Assembly (NCBI RefSeq): GCF_020085105.1
Contig: NC_058043.1
Location: 14,541,167 to 14,605,166, forward strand
Reading direction: 5' to 3'
DNA length: 64,000 bases
From: Siniperca chuatsi
Taxonomy: Eukaryota > Chordata > Actinopteri > Centrarchiformes > Sinipercidae
Made by a program: the position numbers and the translations under genes. A model generated the notes under the pieces. That model was not told the DNA's origin. It searched no databases and saw only the letters and a list, made by a program, of their open reading frames with translations. The number at the start of each line of letters is the position of its first letter. Position 1 is the stretch's first letter. Positions 12,612 to 54,134 of the stretch are shown in pieces.

Positions 12612-15600
12612 CAAACCATCAAAGAGTATTTTTAAGTGATTATAGCAGTTCCCATTTGATGCTTCCAAGAATTATTTCCTTTTTTTATGCTCATGTTTTA
12701 AGTATCTGTATTGTATTTTTTGTAAATGTTTTATTTCAGTAGTGCTTTTCTCTAATATCTCTACTAAATGTGAATGCTAAAAGTTGATTTTCCAATATAA
12801 AACTAACAATGATCTAATTAGAGAATGCCAAGAGTGCATCAACATTTGTAAGTGATGTTAAATAGATTTATTTGAAACATGAGATAATTTCTTTTCAACA
12901 ATGTAATGAGTCAGAGAGTGAAATGCTACATGGTAAGCTGTTTATTTATTTATACATAATGTGATTAAAAACATGCTAGTTTAATGAAATGGGAATAATT
13001 TACATGACCGAGCAGCATATTTGTTCTCATCTGAATTAAAGTTGAGACACATTTAGACTCCACATGTGACAGCCTCGTGAACGTGAAACGAGAGATCCTG
13101 ACATTACGCCACATTGGAAAGGAAAGACCTTTAACTCATGCTGATTGCTTTAGAAACACATAGCTTAGGTTAAATTGGGCTTGTTTTGTAAATTTCACAA
13201 CATTAAGAAAATCATTTTGAGTCATCTCTGTTGCTCAGACACTGGCTCATGTTTCCCTTTCTAGCTGTTTGCTTTGGCATGCATGTTCAGGCATACTTCT
13301 GTAATTAACTTCCTTTGGCACTTCCTTACTGTGGGCCTGAAAACACTGTAGACGCAAAGGCTGAGGCTGATGTACTTTACAGAGGTTGCAATTCACAGGA
13401 AACCACAACCACCTTACTTAATGTCAACTACAGTAGCGATCCCACCCATGACACTTTAGTTTTTCCAGTTCGTGTCTTGCAGGCTAATGTATTTGAAGAA
13501 GTTGGACTGTATACACAAAATGTATCAGGGTGCATACAGTGAAAGTAACAAAAATGACCCACTTAAAATAAAGGAAATGTCAAGTTCAACAGGAATATAT
13601 CTATGATTTCTTTTAAATTCCTGATGTCTTGTAGTGTGTTGAAGCTGCAATACTTGTTGTTCAAAGCAAAGTATAATGTTCAAAGCAAAGCGCCAGGCGT
13701 GTGCTCTTATCTGGCAGGCAGACTGTTGATTTTTATCGTAGAAGGGGGACTCCGTGACACTATGCTTTTGAAGCTCATTATATCATCATCATCATATCTT
13801 CAACTCCTCAAATGGGTGTTTTCATCCTCTGCTCATTTTCATTGGACAGCTATTATGATGCAAAGTTGCAGTGATGCAAGTTGACTTGAAACCACAACAT
13901 CCTACTGAGAGATCGTTCTCAATAAACTGTAATCCAACACTCAGCAGTGATCAGATGCAGAAGCCAGACAACAATGATATTTTTCAGAAAGATAGCTTGA
14001 TTGTTATTAATCCAAGGGAGATAAACCAGATAACACAGGTGATTTACGTCACTGGTAAATACTAAGAGTCTGCAGATAATGGCAGTGTCTTTTCCATGTT
14101 TTAGCCTAATTGCTTCAAATCATGAATACTACCAATCACTTTTCAAAGCATGCTGTACTGTTTTAGATGAAAATTGTATGTATTTCTCTCCCTTCAAGCA
14201 GCCATTGGTTTCCATTTCACACAGTAGGGAAAAAAACAGGATTTGAAACTTGCTTGAGACATCACTGCGGACATCATGTCTGCTCTTACTGTTTTTAGTT
14301 GTACATTGTGATTGCATGGTAATACTGATATAAGCACAGATGGATTTTAAAAAAAATCTGCACTGCATTACCACAGCAATAAAAATTTAAGAATGCAACT
14401 TCAGCAAAAGTAAAGCCAGACAGTATGTTCATACCTGCCTGAAGCAAGTTTCAAGTTCATTTAAAAATCTTAACCATTATGCTGTACTTTTGGAAATTAC
14501 TCAGCAGTAAGGTACAATATACAAGATCAGTGCACCCAAACATGAAAAAAACAAAACATCTGTGGTCATTTAAAACAGGTTTTAACTTCTACTGGTCATG
14601 TTTTATGTTGTAGCAACAAACCCAGTAAAACACTGAACGTGTAAAATTAAAAATTGCCTCAGAATTACATGATAAAAATAATTCACTATAACAGACAAAA
14701 CATAACAAAATCACAATGGACAACAGTGCTGCTACTGCTGTGCCAGAGAAATGTTGAGGACGTGGGGGGAAACTTTATTGTGAAATGTCAACATCTCACA
14801 CGGGAAACAAAACGAAGCATAGGGGCATTAATCAGGCATCAGCATGTACTGCGGCTGAATTATGAGAAGATGTGTTTGACTACAGTAAAGTAGTCAGTAG
14901 TGGGGTAGAGTACAATAAAGTAAATATTTGTTTGACTTTATTCCCATGTCACCACAGGGAGGCCAAAGTGTAAAGATGGAGAGGAGGATGTGTAGCTTCA
15001 GTGCCTTGCTCAGTGATGCCAAATACTAGCAGTGAGTCACAGAGAGCTTAACCTTTGCCTCCGGTTTGAAATGTGGTTTCTGTAATCATGAATGTGGAAC
15101 AACACCTTTATTATGTAAATATCAGCTACAATATCCTGCCACAGAATAGAAACCCAGCAGCACGGATCAGTTCTTCTTAAGAACACTTCTTGATATCTGC
15201 GAAAACTAAAACAAATGCTTTTACAGTTGATGCTGCGCACCAAGCTGGGCTTGTCTGTGTATAAACACAAAGAGAAAATCTAATTGAGTCCACTTTGTGT
15301 TTTTTGTAGTGGCTTCATATTTTTTCTCAAAAAGTCAGTGCTGCATATTTCCCACTAATTCATACCAATGACATGCACCACACACGGAGCAGCACAGAAA
15401 AAAAATAATTTTCACATTTCATTTTTCTGCAGCCTTCATACTATTCAAGTTCATTTATGAATGACATAATGAGATAATAACTTAATATTTTGAATTCCAG
15501 TCATGGGACCAGGTTATCAGCCTTAGATTAAAAGGATTTCTGTACACTGTAGACTTTGCAACGATACTGACTCAACAAAAGTTGGACTTTCCAGATTGAA

Positions 15601-15954
15601 ACCCCTTGACTACACACAGGTCATCTCCATTTAACTAATTAATTATGTGACTACTTAAATCAAGTGGCTGCACCAGTGATGATTTAGATGTGTCCTGTTA
15701 AAGGGGGTAAATGCTTATACAAACAGGTTATTCATTTAGACCTCTTTGTAGAGATCTGTATTCTGTTTATCAGTGTCAAAAAGTCCCATTTCATCTACTA
15801 TGATTCAATGTTGTAAAACAGGAAAACTTTCAAGTGAGTGTGAATACAGGCACTGTATCTTGCCTCTAATCAGCTGCAGGTCAAACAAAGATGAATTGAT
15901 TGTATTTTCATGCTGTGCATATACAATAGATATCAATAATCAATGAATGATATC

Positions 15955-16330
15955 GGGAGGAAATCAACAATCTTGCATAGTGGTGCACAGAGAACAACCT
16001 ACTGCTCAACGTCAGCAAAACCAAGGAGCTGATTTTCGAAAAACAGGAGTCAAAGACACACACTGCTGTCTTCATCACTGGAGCTGAGGTGGAGCAGGTG
16101 AATAGTTTTAGGTTCCTGGGAATCAGCAAAACCTGACATGGTCCTCTCACATCTCAATGCTAGTAAAGAAAGCTCAGAAACGGCTGTATTTCTTAAGGAA
16201 ACTTAAGGAGGTAAAATTACCGTGCCAAGGTCTTATTAACTTTAACTGAGGAGCAACAGAAAGCATCCTGACTGGAAACATCACATACTGATGCCACAGT
16301 GGGTTCTGCAACTAAATCTCGTTTTACACC
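15955..16330 (+). pseudogene. Decayed LINE reverse-transcriptase C-terminal fragment
   Basis: From 15984 the plus strand reads ENNLLLNVSKTKELI, then AEVEQVNSFRFLGI, then after a stop and a frame change LTWSSHI, KKAQKRLYFLRKLKE and ESILTGNIT. This succession is typical of the thumb/C-terminal part of jockey/CR1/Rex-type non-LTR reverse transcriptases of fish. Internal stops at several points and a frame shift show it is dead. Neither the catalytic core nor an endonuclease domain is present in the window, so it is a truncated insertion. Confidence 0.75.
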
Positions 16331-16535
16331 CCTGTGTTGTAGAATGATAAATAAATCTACCTTCTACTACTACTTTTACTGATTTAACCTCATCTAAACT
16401 CTACCCTCATTCTGGTTATTCACATCAGCTCAGTGAATGTAGGTTAGAGCATATCTGCTCGTCTCGTTTCCTTCCTTAAAACATTCGACTCAGTTCAAGG
16501 AAATTGCTCCTGTTTACACAGACCGCTGGCCCGCC

Positions 16536-16542
16536 TTTATAA
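16536..16542 (+). promoter_or_regulatory. Possible TATA-like box of TNFRSF1B
   Basis: TTTATAA lies about 70 bp upstream of the TNFRSF1B start codon. The position suits a core promoter with a short 5' UTR, but the motif is short and chance occurrence is likely in AT-rich DNA. Confidence 0.25.
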
Positions 16543-16610
16543 CATGATCAGTACAGTGCACACGCTGGTAGCTGTATCCTCTACAGTCTATAATTTGCTT
16601 TAAAGAGGCA

Positions 16611-19600
16611 ATGAAGGACATACTTTTACTGCTGGTTCTACTGAATGCCCTAACTACCAAGGTAGGCTTTGTGACCGTCTGTAAGTCTGTCATGCATGTT
16701 TGCGGTGTTTGACAGGGATTGGATATCAGCAAGTGTCGGGATTCATCCGAGGACTAACATACTTCTTAAACACTACGTGAATTGTTAGTTTAAGTTTAAT
16801 TTACTTGGATTAAAAGATGGTGTATGCGATTCTGGAGAAATCCAATACCATGACAAATGCCATGATATAGAGCGATACACAGCAAGTAATAAAACTAATG
16901 TTAGTTAGGTTGTGTGGTTGGACGAGACGTTTCCCAGAGCTCACAACTCTCCTGCCACTATAGCGGACATCACAACAGCAGCATATCTTGGCAAACGAGA
17001 AAGTAAGCTGAATGTCCGTGGGGAAAGTCATTTAACGTTACCTGACACACAAATCATGGCTGGAATAGTGTTTGTTTGTTTCCCATTTCCAGCTGTGTAC
17101 AAACATCGGATTAGTGGACCATGAGGAAATACTCGCTGACAAAACGACGTGTATTGGATTAGGATCGCATACCCACCTGTAATTCAAGGGAGTGTGAAGT
17201 TAAACAGGCAGAATACTTTCAAAATCAACAAAATGTGTAAAGTTATTTTTTGTGTCATAACTCTGAAACTCTCTCAAATTTTTTTTAATTTTTTTTATTT
17301 AAAATCTTTTAAACATGTTTGTACTGCGGCTAACTTTGTCACCTGTCGTGGAGCCAACTCATTTCTCATTTCTTTTAAAACATTTCCTTTCTGTATCAGT
17401 ATCAGTTTAGTCCTGAGCTTGACAATGTTACATTACAATAAAGTCTACTGTAGAGATTTAATGCATAGTTGTGGTGTGGTGAACCCGTATGAATATTTGG
17501 TTTCAGTTGCTTGGCATTTGATGCTGTTTCAGACTAAATGTCATTGTTAAGACACCCGGTTATAAAATGATACAGTAACCCCATTCATAGTCTCCCAGTA
17601 TCACTGTGCAGTTCTGTTAAAGAGGATGCGTTAGTTTAGGCACGCGGCCAAGAGGAAAAGGAAAAAACAATGTTCTCTTCGATTAACTCGGTAAATTATA
17701 ACTTCACAGAGGTTTATCTCTATCGTCACATCTCGTGCGAACAGTGGTCACACCACAAAAGAAGTCTCGGTTCAGCTTCTGAACCGAGGGCTTCTGGGTT
17801 GCTGCCTCTGTTTCCTGTAAAACGAGAAATACACTGCTGCTGTCAGCATATTCTAACTCTTGCTTGTCATTGGAGGGCAGAGGAAGAGTGTGTCAGCAAC
17901 TGTACACTGTGTCATGACTTTTCAGCACACCAATACTGTGGTTCTAGCAGCTGTATTTCTAATATTTTGGTATGTGTGTGCGAGAGAGGTAGTATGTGAG
18001 TTACTGCATGGATGCATGTGTACAGTGCCCAAAGCCTGAAGATTTTGGAGCCCCCCCACATACCTAGAGGAAATGCACCTCCTACAAATACAGAACAATG
18101 GCTGCTTGTTTGGCCATGTCTGCAGTTCAGGCCAGCAGCATTACCATAAGGGAAAAGGTGGGCGCCAATGACTAAATTGTTGATTTTAAAATTAGTACCT
18201 TTGCTGGTTGACTAAGGTTTAGGCTTATGATTTACAGAGCAGGTGCATTTCAAGGAAAAATGTCTGGCTGATACATAGGTGGACTGCATTCTCCACATAC
18301 AGTAATTTCAAAACTACTGAAGTCGCCTTGAAGCTCAAGGCCCCCCTGTAGTCTAAATGCAGAGGATTATGAGAAAAGACTTCTATGTTCTTCACTATCC
18401 TCATCTGAACAGCCGAAGATGAGTTGCTTTTAAGTTTCGTCTCTCTTTCCCATAGGTCTGCTGTCAGCCCTATAAACCAGACTCAAAGGGTGCCTGTCTC
18501 AACTCAACAACAGAGTACCTGTCAGATGGTTCTAACCTGTGCTGCAAGAAATGCCACCCTGGTAAGTGATGTCCTGTAAACACAGCAATGAGCAAGATGA
18601 AAGTTATTTACAGTTACAGATTGTGAAATATGTTGGTAAAAGGCGTGGAGGTGTGAAAGAAGATAAACACCACCTACTGCAGCTAAAGACATTGTTTCAT
18701 CCTGACAGGCAAGGATGCACATTTATTGTGAACACTATTCAGTTGAGGAAAATTATATGTTTAAAGTAGAGCTAGACCAATAAATCAGATGGGACAATAT
18801 ATCAGCTGATATTGTTTTTCATACAGTATCGGTATTTGTGTATAAGCAGATAAGTAATGAGAAATGGCAAAAGAGATTTGAGGCAGTTTAGAAACAGTGG
18901 CACTTATAAATACTTTGCCCACCAAAAAGCACCATTGGTGAAAGAAGTACTCAGATCTTTTACTTAAGTAAAAGTACAAAAGTGTTAGCATCACAATATA
19001 CTTAAAATACAAAAAGTAAAAGTGCTCATTATGCAGAATGGCCCATTTCAGAATAATGTATATGATATCACTGGATTATAAGTAATTAGTGATGCATTTA
19101 TATGTAAACATCACTAATGTTGCAGCTGGTAGGGGGTAATTCCAACTACTTTGCAGGTTAGCTTAATCTATAACAATATGTCATAAAGTAACTTGTAATT
19201 TAAAATTTTGACTTTTTTTTGTGACAACATTGACAGATTAACCACTCAAAATTCTTGGCTTTTTAAACAACAGGCCCTAGATTTCAGGCAGAGGAAGACA
19301 AAAGCTGCATTACTCTCCAGCGACCGCTGATTTTGTTGTCAGAAATGACAACTGTCGTTAGCATTTTTTATCATCTGTGGTTAACTAGCTAATTAAGCTA
19401 ATATTATCTCCATGAGTTGGTTGAAAACGCTGTCTCCGACTGACTACTTGTTGTTTCCTGCTGACTTATCCTGTAAAAGGGTTCTTAAATATGCACTTAA
19501 TGGCTGCATACATGATACAGTGCTAGAAGACTGAGGCTAATGCTGCATGTCTCAGACAAAAAGTCAGTTGATGAGCCACGTGGAAGTGAGTTCTTGTATT

Positions 19601-22600
19601 GCAGCATAAAAGAAATGTAAAATCAGACTTATCATTTTGTTCTAACATAACCCTGTTTGGCCGCTTAGGTTACATACTTGTTTGTATTTTACTATAAATG
19701 TTACAAGAGAAAAAAGGCTTTTAGGATGAGGACTAACCAATGTGTTTGGCAAATGTAAGACTATCTTGGGTAATGTTGCTGGAGTGTACTGTATCACAGT
19801 GTGGAAATTCTACACAGTGAATATGCTAATTGTGAACTGGGCTTTTTTGCTTTTCTCTCCTTTTTTTTTTTCTTTATTGACTTCCACTTCTATTAAGCAA
19901 TAGAGATGAAAGGTACAACTGTAGCTTATGGGGCACAACAAGTGTTTTGGCTTTGAGTGTGTCCAGCAGCGTAACATGCTTGAAAGCTGCAGCTCATGAA
20001 GAGCAGGAATGCAGACATATTGTCGAATGTATCCACGTTAACAACATGTTCTCAGTGTGAATTTTCCTTGGAAGCTTTTTCATCAGATCTGTCTTCCACA
20101 CACCACCCCAATCTTCTTGTAAAGATTTGGGCTATAAAAACTGCTGATGTGCTCAAGCAATAATATGATCTCATGTGCCTGATAACCTCATCTCTCCCAC
20201 TCAGTGTGGAGTTAATTGGTTTGCATCCCACTTCTCTACTATGCAGTGAATGTCTTTTAGCTATTAAATGTTTGTACTAAATTGCATAGCCACAATCTCT
20301 TACAGCACTCAAGCACCCGAGTGAAAAAATGAACACTTCTAATTGCATTATTAAAAATTATTCACTGACATTTCATGAATAACAACCTCCTCAGACATAA
20401 AATGACTTACATGTAAGCCGGTATTCTGTGTCATACAAACAAGTATGTATCACCATTTCATTTTGGACTGCGATGAACTGTTTTAGGCATGAAAATGTGA
20501 TGACCAAGAAAACAGCATGGTACTATAATGAAAAATGTATCATAGTGGAAATTTTTCAGTTAGAATGTCCATGTGCTGATATAAAATGCATTTAAAGTGA
20601 CTAACATGTGGATTAATTCAAGTTTATATTATAACAGGGGAGCGACAGAAAGAAGAATGTTTGAAAACTACTGAGACTGTGTGTGAACAATGTCCACCAG
20701 GCCAGTACATGGAGAGCATGAACTACTCTCCAAACTGCTTCACCTGTGCCAAATGCAAATCAAGTCAGTAGCTGCACCGTAAATCTCTGTAAAAAAATGC
20801 AATTTTTATTTATTTATTTATTGTTTTGTTTTATTTTTAACACAAGCAAAACACTTTTTTCTTCATACAACCAGGCAAAGGTCTGCAGTATAGCCAGAAC
20901 TGCTCCCATACCACAAGGTCCAGGTGTGTGTGCAAGCCTGGGATGTACTGCATCATGGAATTTGATGACCCATACTGTGCAGAATGTAGCAAGTACAAGC
21001 TATGCAAAGCTGGTTATGGAGTGACTCTGCCAGGTACAGCACCTGCTACTTTTCAGTCATCACTGTTTGTGTGTTTACTATACATGTAATTCTTATACAT
21101 ACATATTTTATTTTAAAATTTAGGGATACACCCTTTGTGATATGAGCCATCTTGTTTCCGTAAGGTTCCCTTGTAATTATTGCAAATTGCATGTGTCAAG
21201 AACAGAATTACAGTTTGAAGAGTATGGACTCCAGTATAAAGGTCAACTCACAGGAAGCGTTTCCCATTGAATATCAATGTACCAATGTTTTCATACATAT
21301 TGGAATAACTATGTAATAAAAGTAATTCTATATCAATCGCATATACTGTCAAACTTAATTATTAGTCTATTCCAAAGTATAACATATTACATACTGTATT
21401 TATCATAGAGTTAAAATGAAATGTGATGTCTGACAGTTAAATGTTAGGAACTGGCAACATGTTTGGGTGTTGTTTTCAGGCACGGCAAACTCAGATGTGA
21501 AGTGTGAACGGTGCCCCGATGGGACATTCTCTAATACAGTCTCCTACATGGACCCCTGTCTGCCTCATACAAAGTGAGTGAAGGATAGTCACATCTGTAT
21601 ACAGCTGTTTGGAGTTCAGATCTTTGACCTCTCTTCTCTTCGTTTTCTCCCCCAGCTGTCATGGGAGGGTTGTTGCTAGGAAAGGCAACGCTACCTCAGA
21701 CACCGTGTGTGGACCTGCAGAGTTTCGGTCCAGAAAACCGCCTCAAACCTCAACAAAAGAGCCTCACAATGAGACAATGATGAGCACAGTCTTAGCAACC
21801 TCAGACTCTAAGGCTCCACGTGGACCGACAGGCCCCACACCGTCTATCAGCCATCTGCCATCTGTTTCAGAGGCAGTATTCAACCATTCAACAAGAAGCC
21901 CTCCATCAAGCCTAGTATCTGACAGTAAACTGGGTACGGTAACTGATTTAGTGTTTCTAAGCAGTCATTATGAGAAGACTGATGTCTAATCATTTCTTTC
22001 TGCCTCTGTGTTGTGTCTGTGTTTACCTCTCTGTTAGCTGCAGCCATTGCCAGTGTCAGTGGATTAATAATTCTCCTTTGCATCGCCATCATTCTGCTGT
22101 ACCTTTGTAAACCAAGGTGGAAGAAAGGTAAATGTATCCTTCATTAATCATGTTCTTGTTTAGTGGAAAAGCTATGATTGCATCTACATTATATTTATTT
22201 TCAACTTGAAATACAGAATGATAATGATGTTAACAAGTGATGGTCATTATCAGGAACTGTTTAACTCACATTTTCACTACCTTACTCACTGTTACTGCAT
22301 GTTCACTCTGCTTTTTTGCCCAGATCCTGCAGGATTTCATCCTAAAGTAGATGCAAATGGAAATGTTGACAGTGGTGATAAAGTGAGTCTTCCTTGGCTT
22401 TTTTTCTTGAATACCTCTGAATATAGCTGTGGCCATAAATAATACTGAGAATGAACCTTTTCATGTCTTTCTGCTGCAGATCAATCAGGGTTATTTGGGT
22501 GAAACCAAGTTGACTTCATTCACAGTTACGCCAGCAGAGCATCAATGTCTGCTGGAGAAAGGGGAAGCCTGCAGTGACCAGAGTCAGTATAGTAACAATA

Positions 22601-22998
22601 CTGAAACTTTAACCAGAACAGACGGCTTCAACAGCCACGACTCCATCGGCCCTTTGCAATCCACCATAGCTCTTGACAATACACACTCTGCTCTATCGGA
22701 GCCCATGACTTTACGTTCCAACACAGAGCCTGTCACTCCCCAGTCCAGCGTCCCCACACAGTCCTCTCAGCCCACCAGCCCACAGATCATCAGCCCTGTG
22801 AACACCAGCCCCCACGTCAACGTCAACATCACTTTCCACATAGGAAACGGGACACAGTCTGTCCTGCCCACAGACATGATGCAGGTAGACTCTAACCTCC
22901 GCTTTGGTGAGGAAGAGGAGTCCTTTAGCATCCCACAGCAAGAAGCCGGCAAACAATCACTGATGTCAGTGCAGGAGAGTGCAAGTTACAGTGTATGA
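16611..22998 (+). CDS. tnfrsf1b: TNF receptor superfamily member 1B (TNFR2-like)
   Basis: Nine coding exons give 493 aa in frame (human TNFR2 461 aa): 16611-16661, 18456-18561, 20638-20763, 20875-21033, 21480-21573, 21656-21933, 22038-22127, 22324-22382 and 22480-22998 (TGA). Exon 1 encodes a leucine-rich signal peptide (MKDILLLLVLLNA). Residues about 18-200 carry four TNFR cysteine-rich domains (C-x2-C patterns such as CEQCPPGQYM, CAKC, CERCPDGTFS, with the last ending TSDTVCGP). A Ser/Thr/Pro stalk with several N-glycosylation sequons follows to about 270. One transmembrane helix spans about 272-296 (AAAIASVSGLIILLCIAIIL). The cytoplasmic tail has no death domain, which argues against TNFR1, and carries NVNITFHIGNGTQS plus candidate TRAF sites PQQE (473-476) and SVQE (484-487). 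In mammals the receptor binds TNF and lymphotoxin-alpha and signals through TRAF2 to NF-kB. Position beside MIIP supports TNFRSF1B; a TNFRSF8- or TNFRSF9-like identity is the main alternative. Confidence 0.88.
18935..19200 (+). repeat. Dispersed repeat (copy 3) in TNFRSF1B intron 2
   Basis: It begins ggtgaaagaagtactcagat and continues cttttacttaagtaaaagta, then an internal block including gttgcagctggtaggggg. It is oriented opposite to copies at 1305 and 7130. There is no coding capacity. Confidence 0.65.
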
Positions 22999-23211
22999 AG
23001 AGTCACCTGCATGACAACACTGACAAATCCATTTGTTTTTGCTTCGTGTCGTACAACACTGAAAACAATCTGACTGGTTACAAGATGCACTTGTAGTTAA
23101 AGGCATATTTTTACGAGGACAACAAGAAAAGACTTAAATCTTTATTCTCTTTCCATATCAAAGTCATCAACTGCCACTTTGTGTGTTTATATGTATATAC
23201 AATATGCTGTA

Positions 23212-23217
23212 AATAAA
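23212..23217 (+). terminator. TNFRSF1B polyadenylation signal
   Basis: The canonical AATAAA lies 214 nt after the TNFRSF1B stop codon, followed by a T-rich stretch. This gives a short 3' UTR of about 240 nt. Confidence 0.7.
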
Positions 23218-23223
23218 TGTGAA

Positions 23224-23480
23224 TATTCTCTTTCCTTCAGTGATGTAGTACAAGTAGTGGTACATTAAAAAGGGATATAAATTATGAGGGTAGTTTTATT
23301 TAATCATAATATGCAAAGTAACTAAAGCTTTATGAAATTGTAGTGTAGTAAAATTGTAGAGTAAGTGCATTTGAAATGCAGTGGAGTCATAGTATAAAGT
23401 AGCATATGAAATGGAAATACTCAATTATACAAGTAACCTATGTCAATATTGTACTGTAAATGTACAACACCGATGGTAGT
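23224..23480 (+). repeat. Dispersed repeat (copy 4) downstream of TNFRSF1B
   Basis: It contains tgcagtggagtcatagtata, aagtagcatatgaaatggaa and atactcaattatacaagta, matching the distal half of the copy at 60465-61290. The 5' half is shortened. Confidence 0.6.
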
Positions 23481-24229
23481 TTAGTTATATACAAAACATG
23501 TAGCATATGTGACACTAAACTGGTAGACCTCATGTTAAAGACAATATACACAAAAACGGTAGGTCTACATTTGTTTGTGATTCAGTACTGCACTTTCTCA
23601 GAAGAGGCAGATTAAACCAAGATTACAAATTTTACAACACATACTAACCAGTGATTCTCCTATAATTCTTATATGGGAGTTTAATGGGTGTGTATATACA
23701 CTATAAAAGGTGTGGATGTATTCTTGCTCACCACCTGTACTTGGAAGAACATGGTGCTTTCTGCGTACGCTCCTGACTCCTGCTGGTTGAAGGCGGACAC
23801 TGCAGCCTGTGGAAGCCGCTGTCGTTCGGCTCATGAAAACGTTTCAGTGAACAGTGACAGTCCATTTTTATTGCATTTCATTCACTTATTTTGTCAAGTC
23901 AAACAGTGTCTTATACGGATCTAGTTGCAGTTCGTGTATTTATTTTACTGTGTTCTTAAATGTGTTGTACATGGTGGTGGTAATCATGTTAGCTAAGCAG
24001 TGATGCTAACCGGGAGAATTGGGAGAGAGGAAGGCTGAGCCACTCCATTTTTAGAGGGAGATACAACTTTATATTGTTATTTTTTAAGCCTCGTATCCAC
24101 CACCAAATCACTTAAATTCTAATTTAATACTAAATTAAGTATAAATTAACTTCTATTTCCTTTCGTAACGTATTTATCGACGAATTGCAGTTATCTCGCC
24201 AATATTATGTTTGATAATCCCCCCCATCG

Positions 24230-24325
24230 TTCAACACAGTTGGGTGCGTCTGTTGCAGCTGTGTGTTGGTCTCCTTCCTGAAAGACACTTGCATTGGAGC
24301 CGCTGAAGTCGCTGCGGAGAGGCTG
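24230..24325 (+). other. Candidate non-coding first exon of TRIM62
   Basis: A GC-rich stretch ends in gagaggctg followed by gtgagt, a strong donor at 24326. A fitting acceptor, tatttcaacag, ends at 25699, 148 nt before the TRIM62 ATG. Splicing would join a 5' UTR to the first coding exon. This is inference from splice signals only; an unspliced 5' UTR is equally possible. Confidence 0.3.
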
Positions 24326-25094
24326 GTGAGTTGAGGCTTTTTTCTCTATTCCCATCTATTCTGTCGTTTATGAAATGTCATGTTCAGATACCCTTACCCC
24401 TCATATGCTTCCTCCCAATCCAACTTTTTTAATATGCAGCTTATTAAATTAGTGTTTTGCCCCCTTTTTTGTGCCTCTACCCCCCTCTCATCCTCCCGCT
24501 GTGGTGGTTGGTGGTGTCGTGGTCCTGGTCGGTTATGTTTACAAATCCAGCTTACGTCCAAGGTGAAGCAAGCCAATTAAATAGCATGTATGCTAAGCTA
24601 CAGCACAGATGTTGGCTCGACAGTTTGTGGTAGATGGTAAGAATTAAAAAAGCTCAGTCCGGGCTGTTGAAACCTTCTTCATAAGGGAATTTAAAAAGAC
24701 GCTTCTTCACAGCGGGGTGGGAGGAAGACCGTAGCGGAGATAATACCGCTGCAGGTGTTTCCCTGTTGGTTTGTGCAGACAGTTGGCTGTGGAAATCAAC
24801 AGATCCTGTTAGATGTAGCAAGGTGGAGAAGTATTTTGATAAAAGCATCAACATGTTCAGGTGTTTCCTCAGGTAATGAGGACGCTAACAAAGTGAAACT
24901 GGACTGCATCTGCTCTCTTATGAAAGCTAAATGAAATTACATTAAAATGGAGTTTAATGTTATTGTTAAGAAAGCAAGGGGTTACAAGAGCAACCTATGT
25001 TGCAGGTTCTGTCAGATATCATCATTAGATTGTGCAGATTTTTAAGGTGATTTGATCAACAACACAAGTACTCTCTGAGTAAAAGTGCTTTCAA

Positions 25095-25455
25095 ATAGGG
25101 CTACAACTAACGATCATTTTCATTATCCATTCTGCTGATTGTTTTCTCAACCAAATAATAATTTGATCTATACAATGTCAGAAAGTTGTGGAAAATACCC
25201 ATCAAATTTTCCCAAGGTGACATCTTCAGGTTAGTTTTTTTGTTCGACTAACAGTCCAAAACCAAAAGATATTCAATGTACTATTATAAGAAAACCAGCA
25301 AATATTCAGATTTGAGAAGCTGGAACCTGTGAATTATTTGGCATCTTTGCTTAAAATGACTTACGAAATAGACCAAATTAATTGGCTTTCGTAATTGTTG
25401 CTGATTGATCTTCTGTTGATCGGACAAATCGATTTAACAACTACTTGTTAAAACT
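25095..25455 (+). repeat. Interspersed repeat, 'gtctataaaatgtcagaaa' family, copy 1
   Basis: It starts gggctacaactaacgatcat and contains caatgtcagaaagttgtgga, aaggtgacatcttcaggtta, aacagtccaaaaccaaaaga and tttgagaagctggaacc. The same ordered blocks recur at 38900-39275, 45705-45980 and 63440-63745, and reversed at 38560-38880 and 58740-59000. This is a very common teleost non-coding repeat. Confidence 0.75.
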
Positions 25456-25784
25456 CGACTTTCAAACACAGGTTTAGCCGATGTTAGTGGTATGACAGCC
25501 CACTGAAATCTCTATGTGTAAGATTAGATGTTAAATGAGCTCTCATTGAAGTCCGAATGTCTGAATGTTAATGTGTAACCAAAAGAATCTGTTCCTGTTA
25601 ATGATTTTTATTTTGTTAGAAATGTATCAGACCAGTGCACTACGTGCATAACAAAAGATTAGTGGCATCTTATTGTTGTTATTTGCCATATTTCAACAGA
25701 GACAATAAAGGTGAAATCCCAAGATTCCTGAAGATCTCGTCAGTCAACTCCCACATGCCAGTGAACCACTCACTTGAAAATTAA

Positions 25785-54134
<28,350 letters not shown>

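Larger units (their letters stand above)
12612..16610. other. MIIP-TNFRSF1B intergenic region
   Basis: The left part should hold the MIIP 3' UTR. The remainder is AT-rich with no supported gene. A small direct duplication, gttcaaagcaaag, occurs twice between about 13658 and 13690. The LINE remnant at 15955-16330 is listed separately. Confidence 0.6.

Noticed and set aside
17149-17550. 133-codon open frame in TNFRSF1B intron 1
   Set aside because: AT-rich text with Phe/Ile/Lys bias and no recognisable motif; likely chance.
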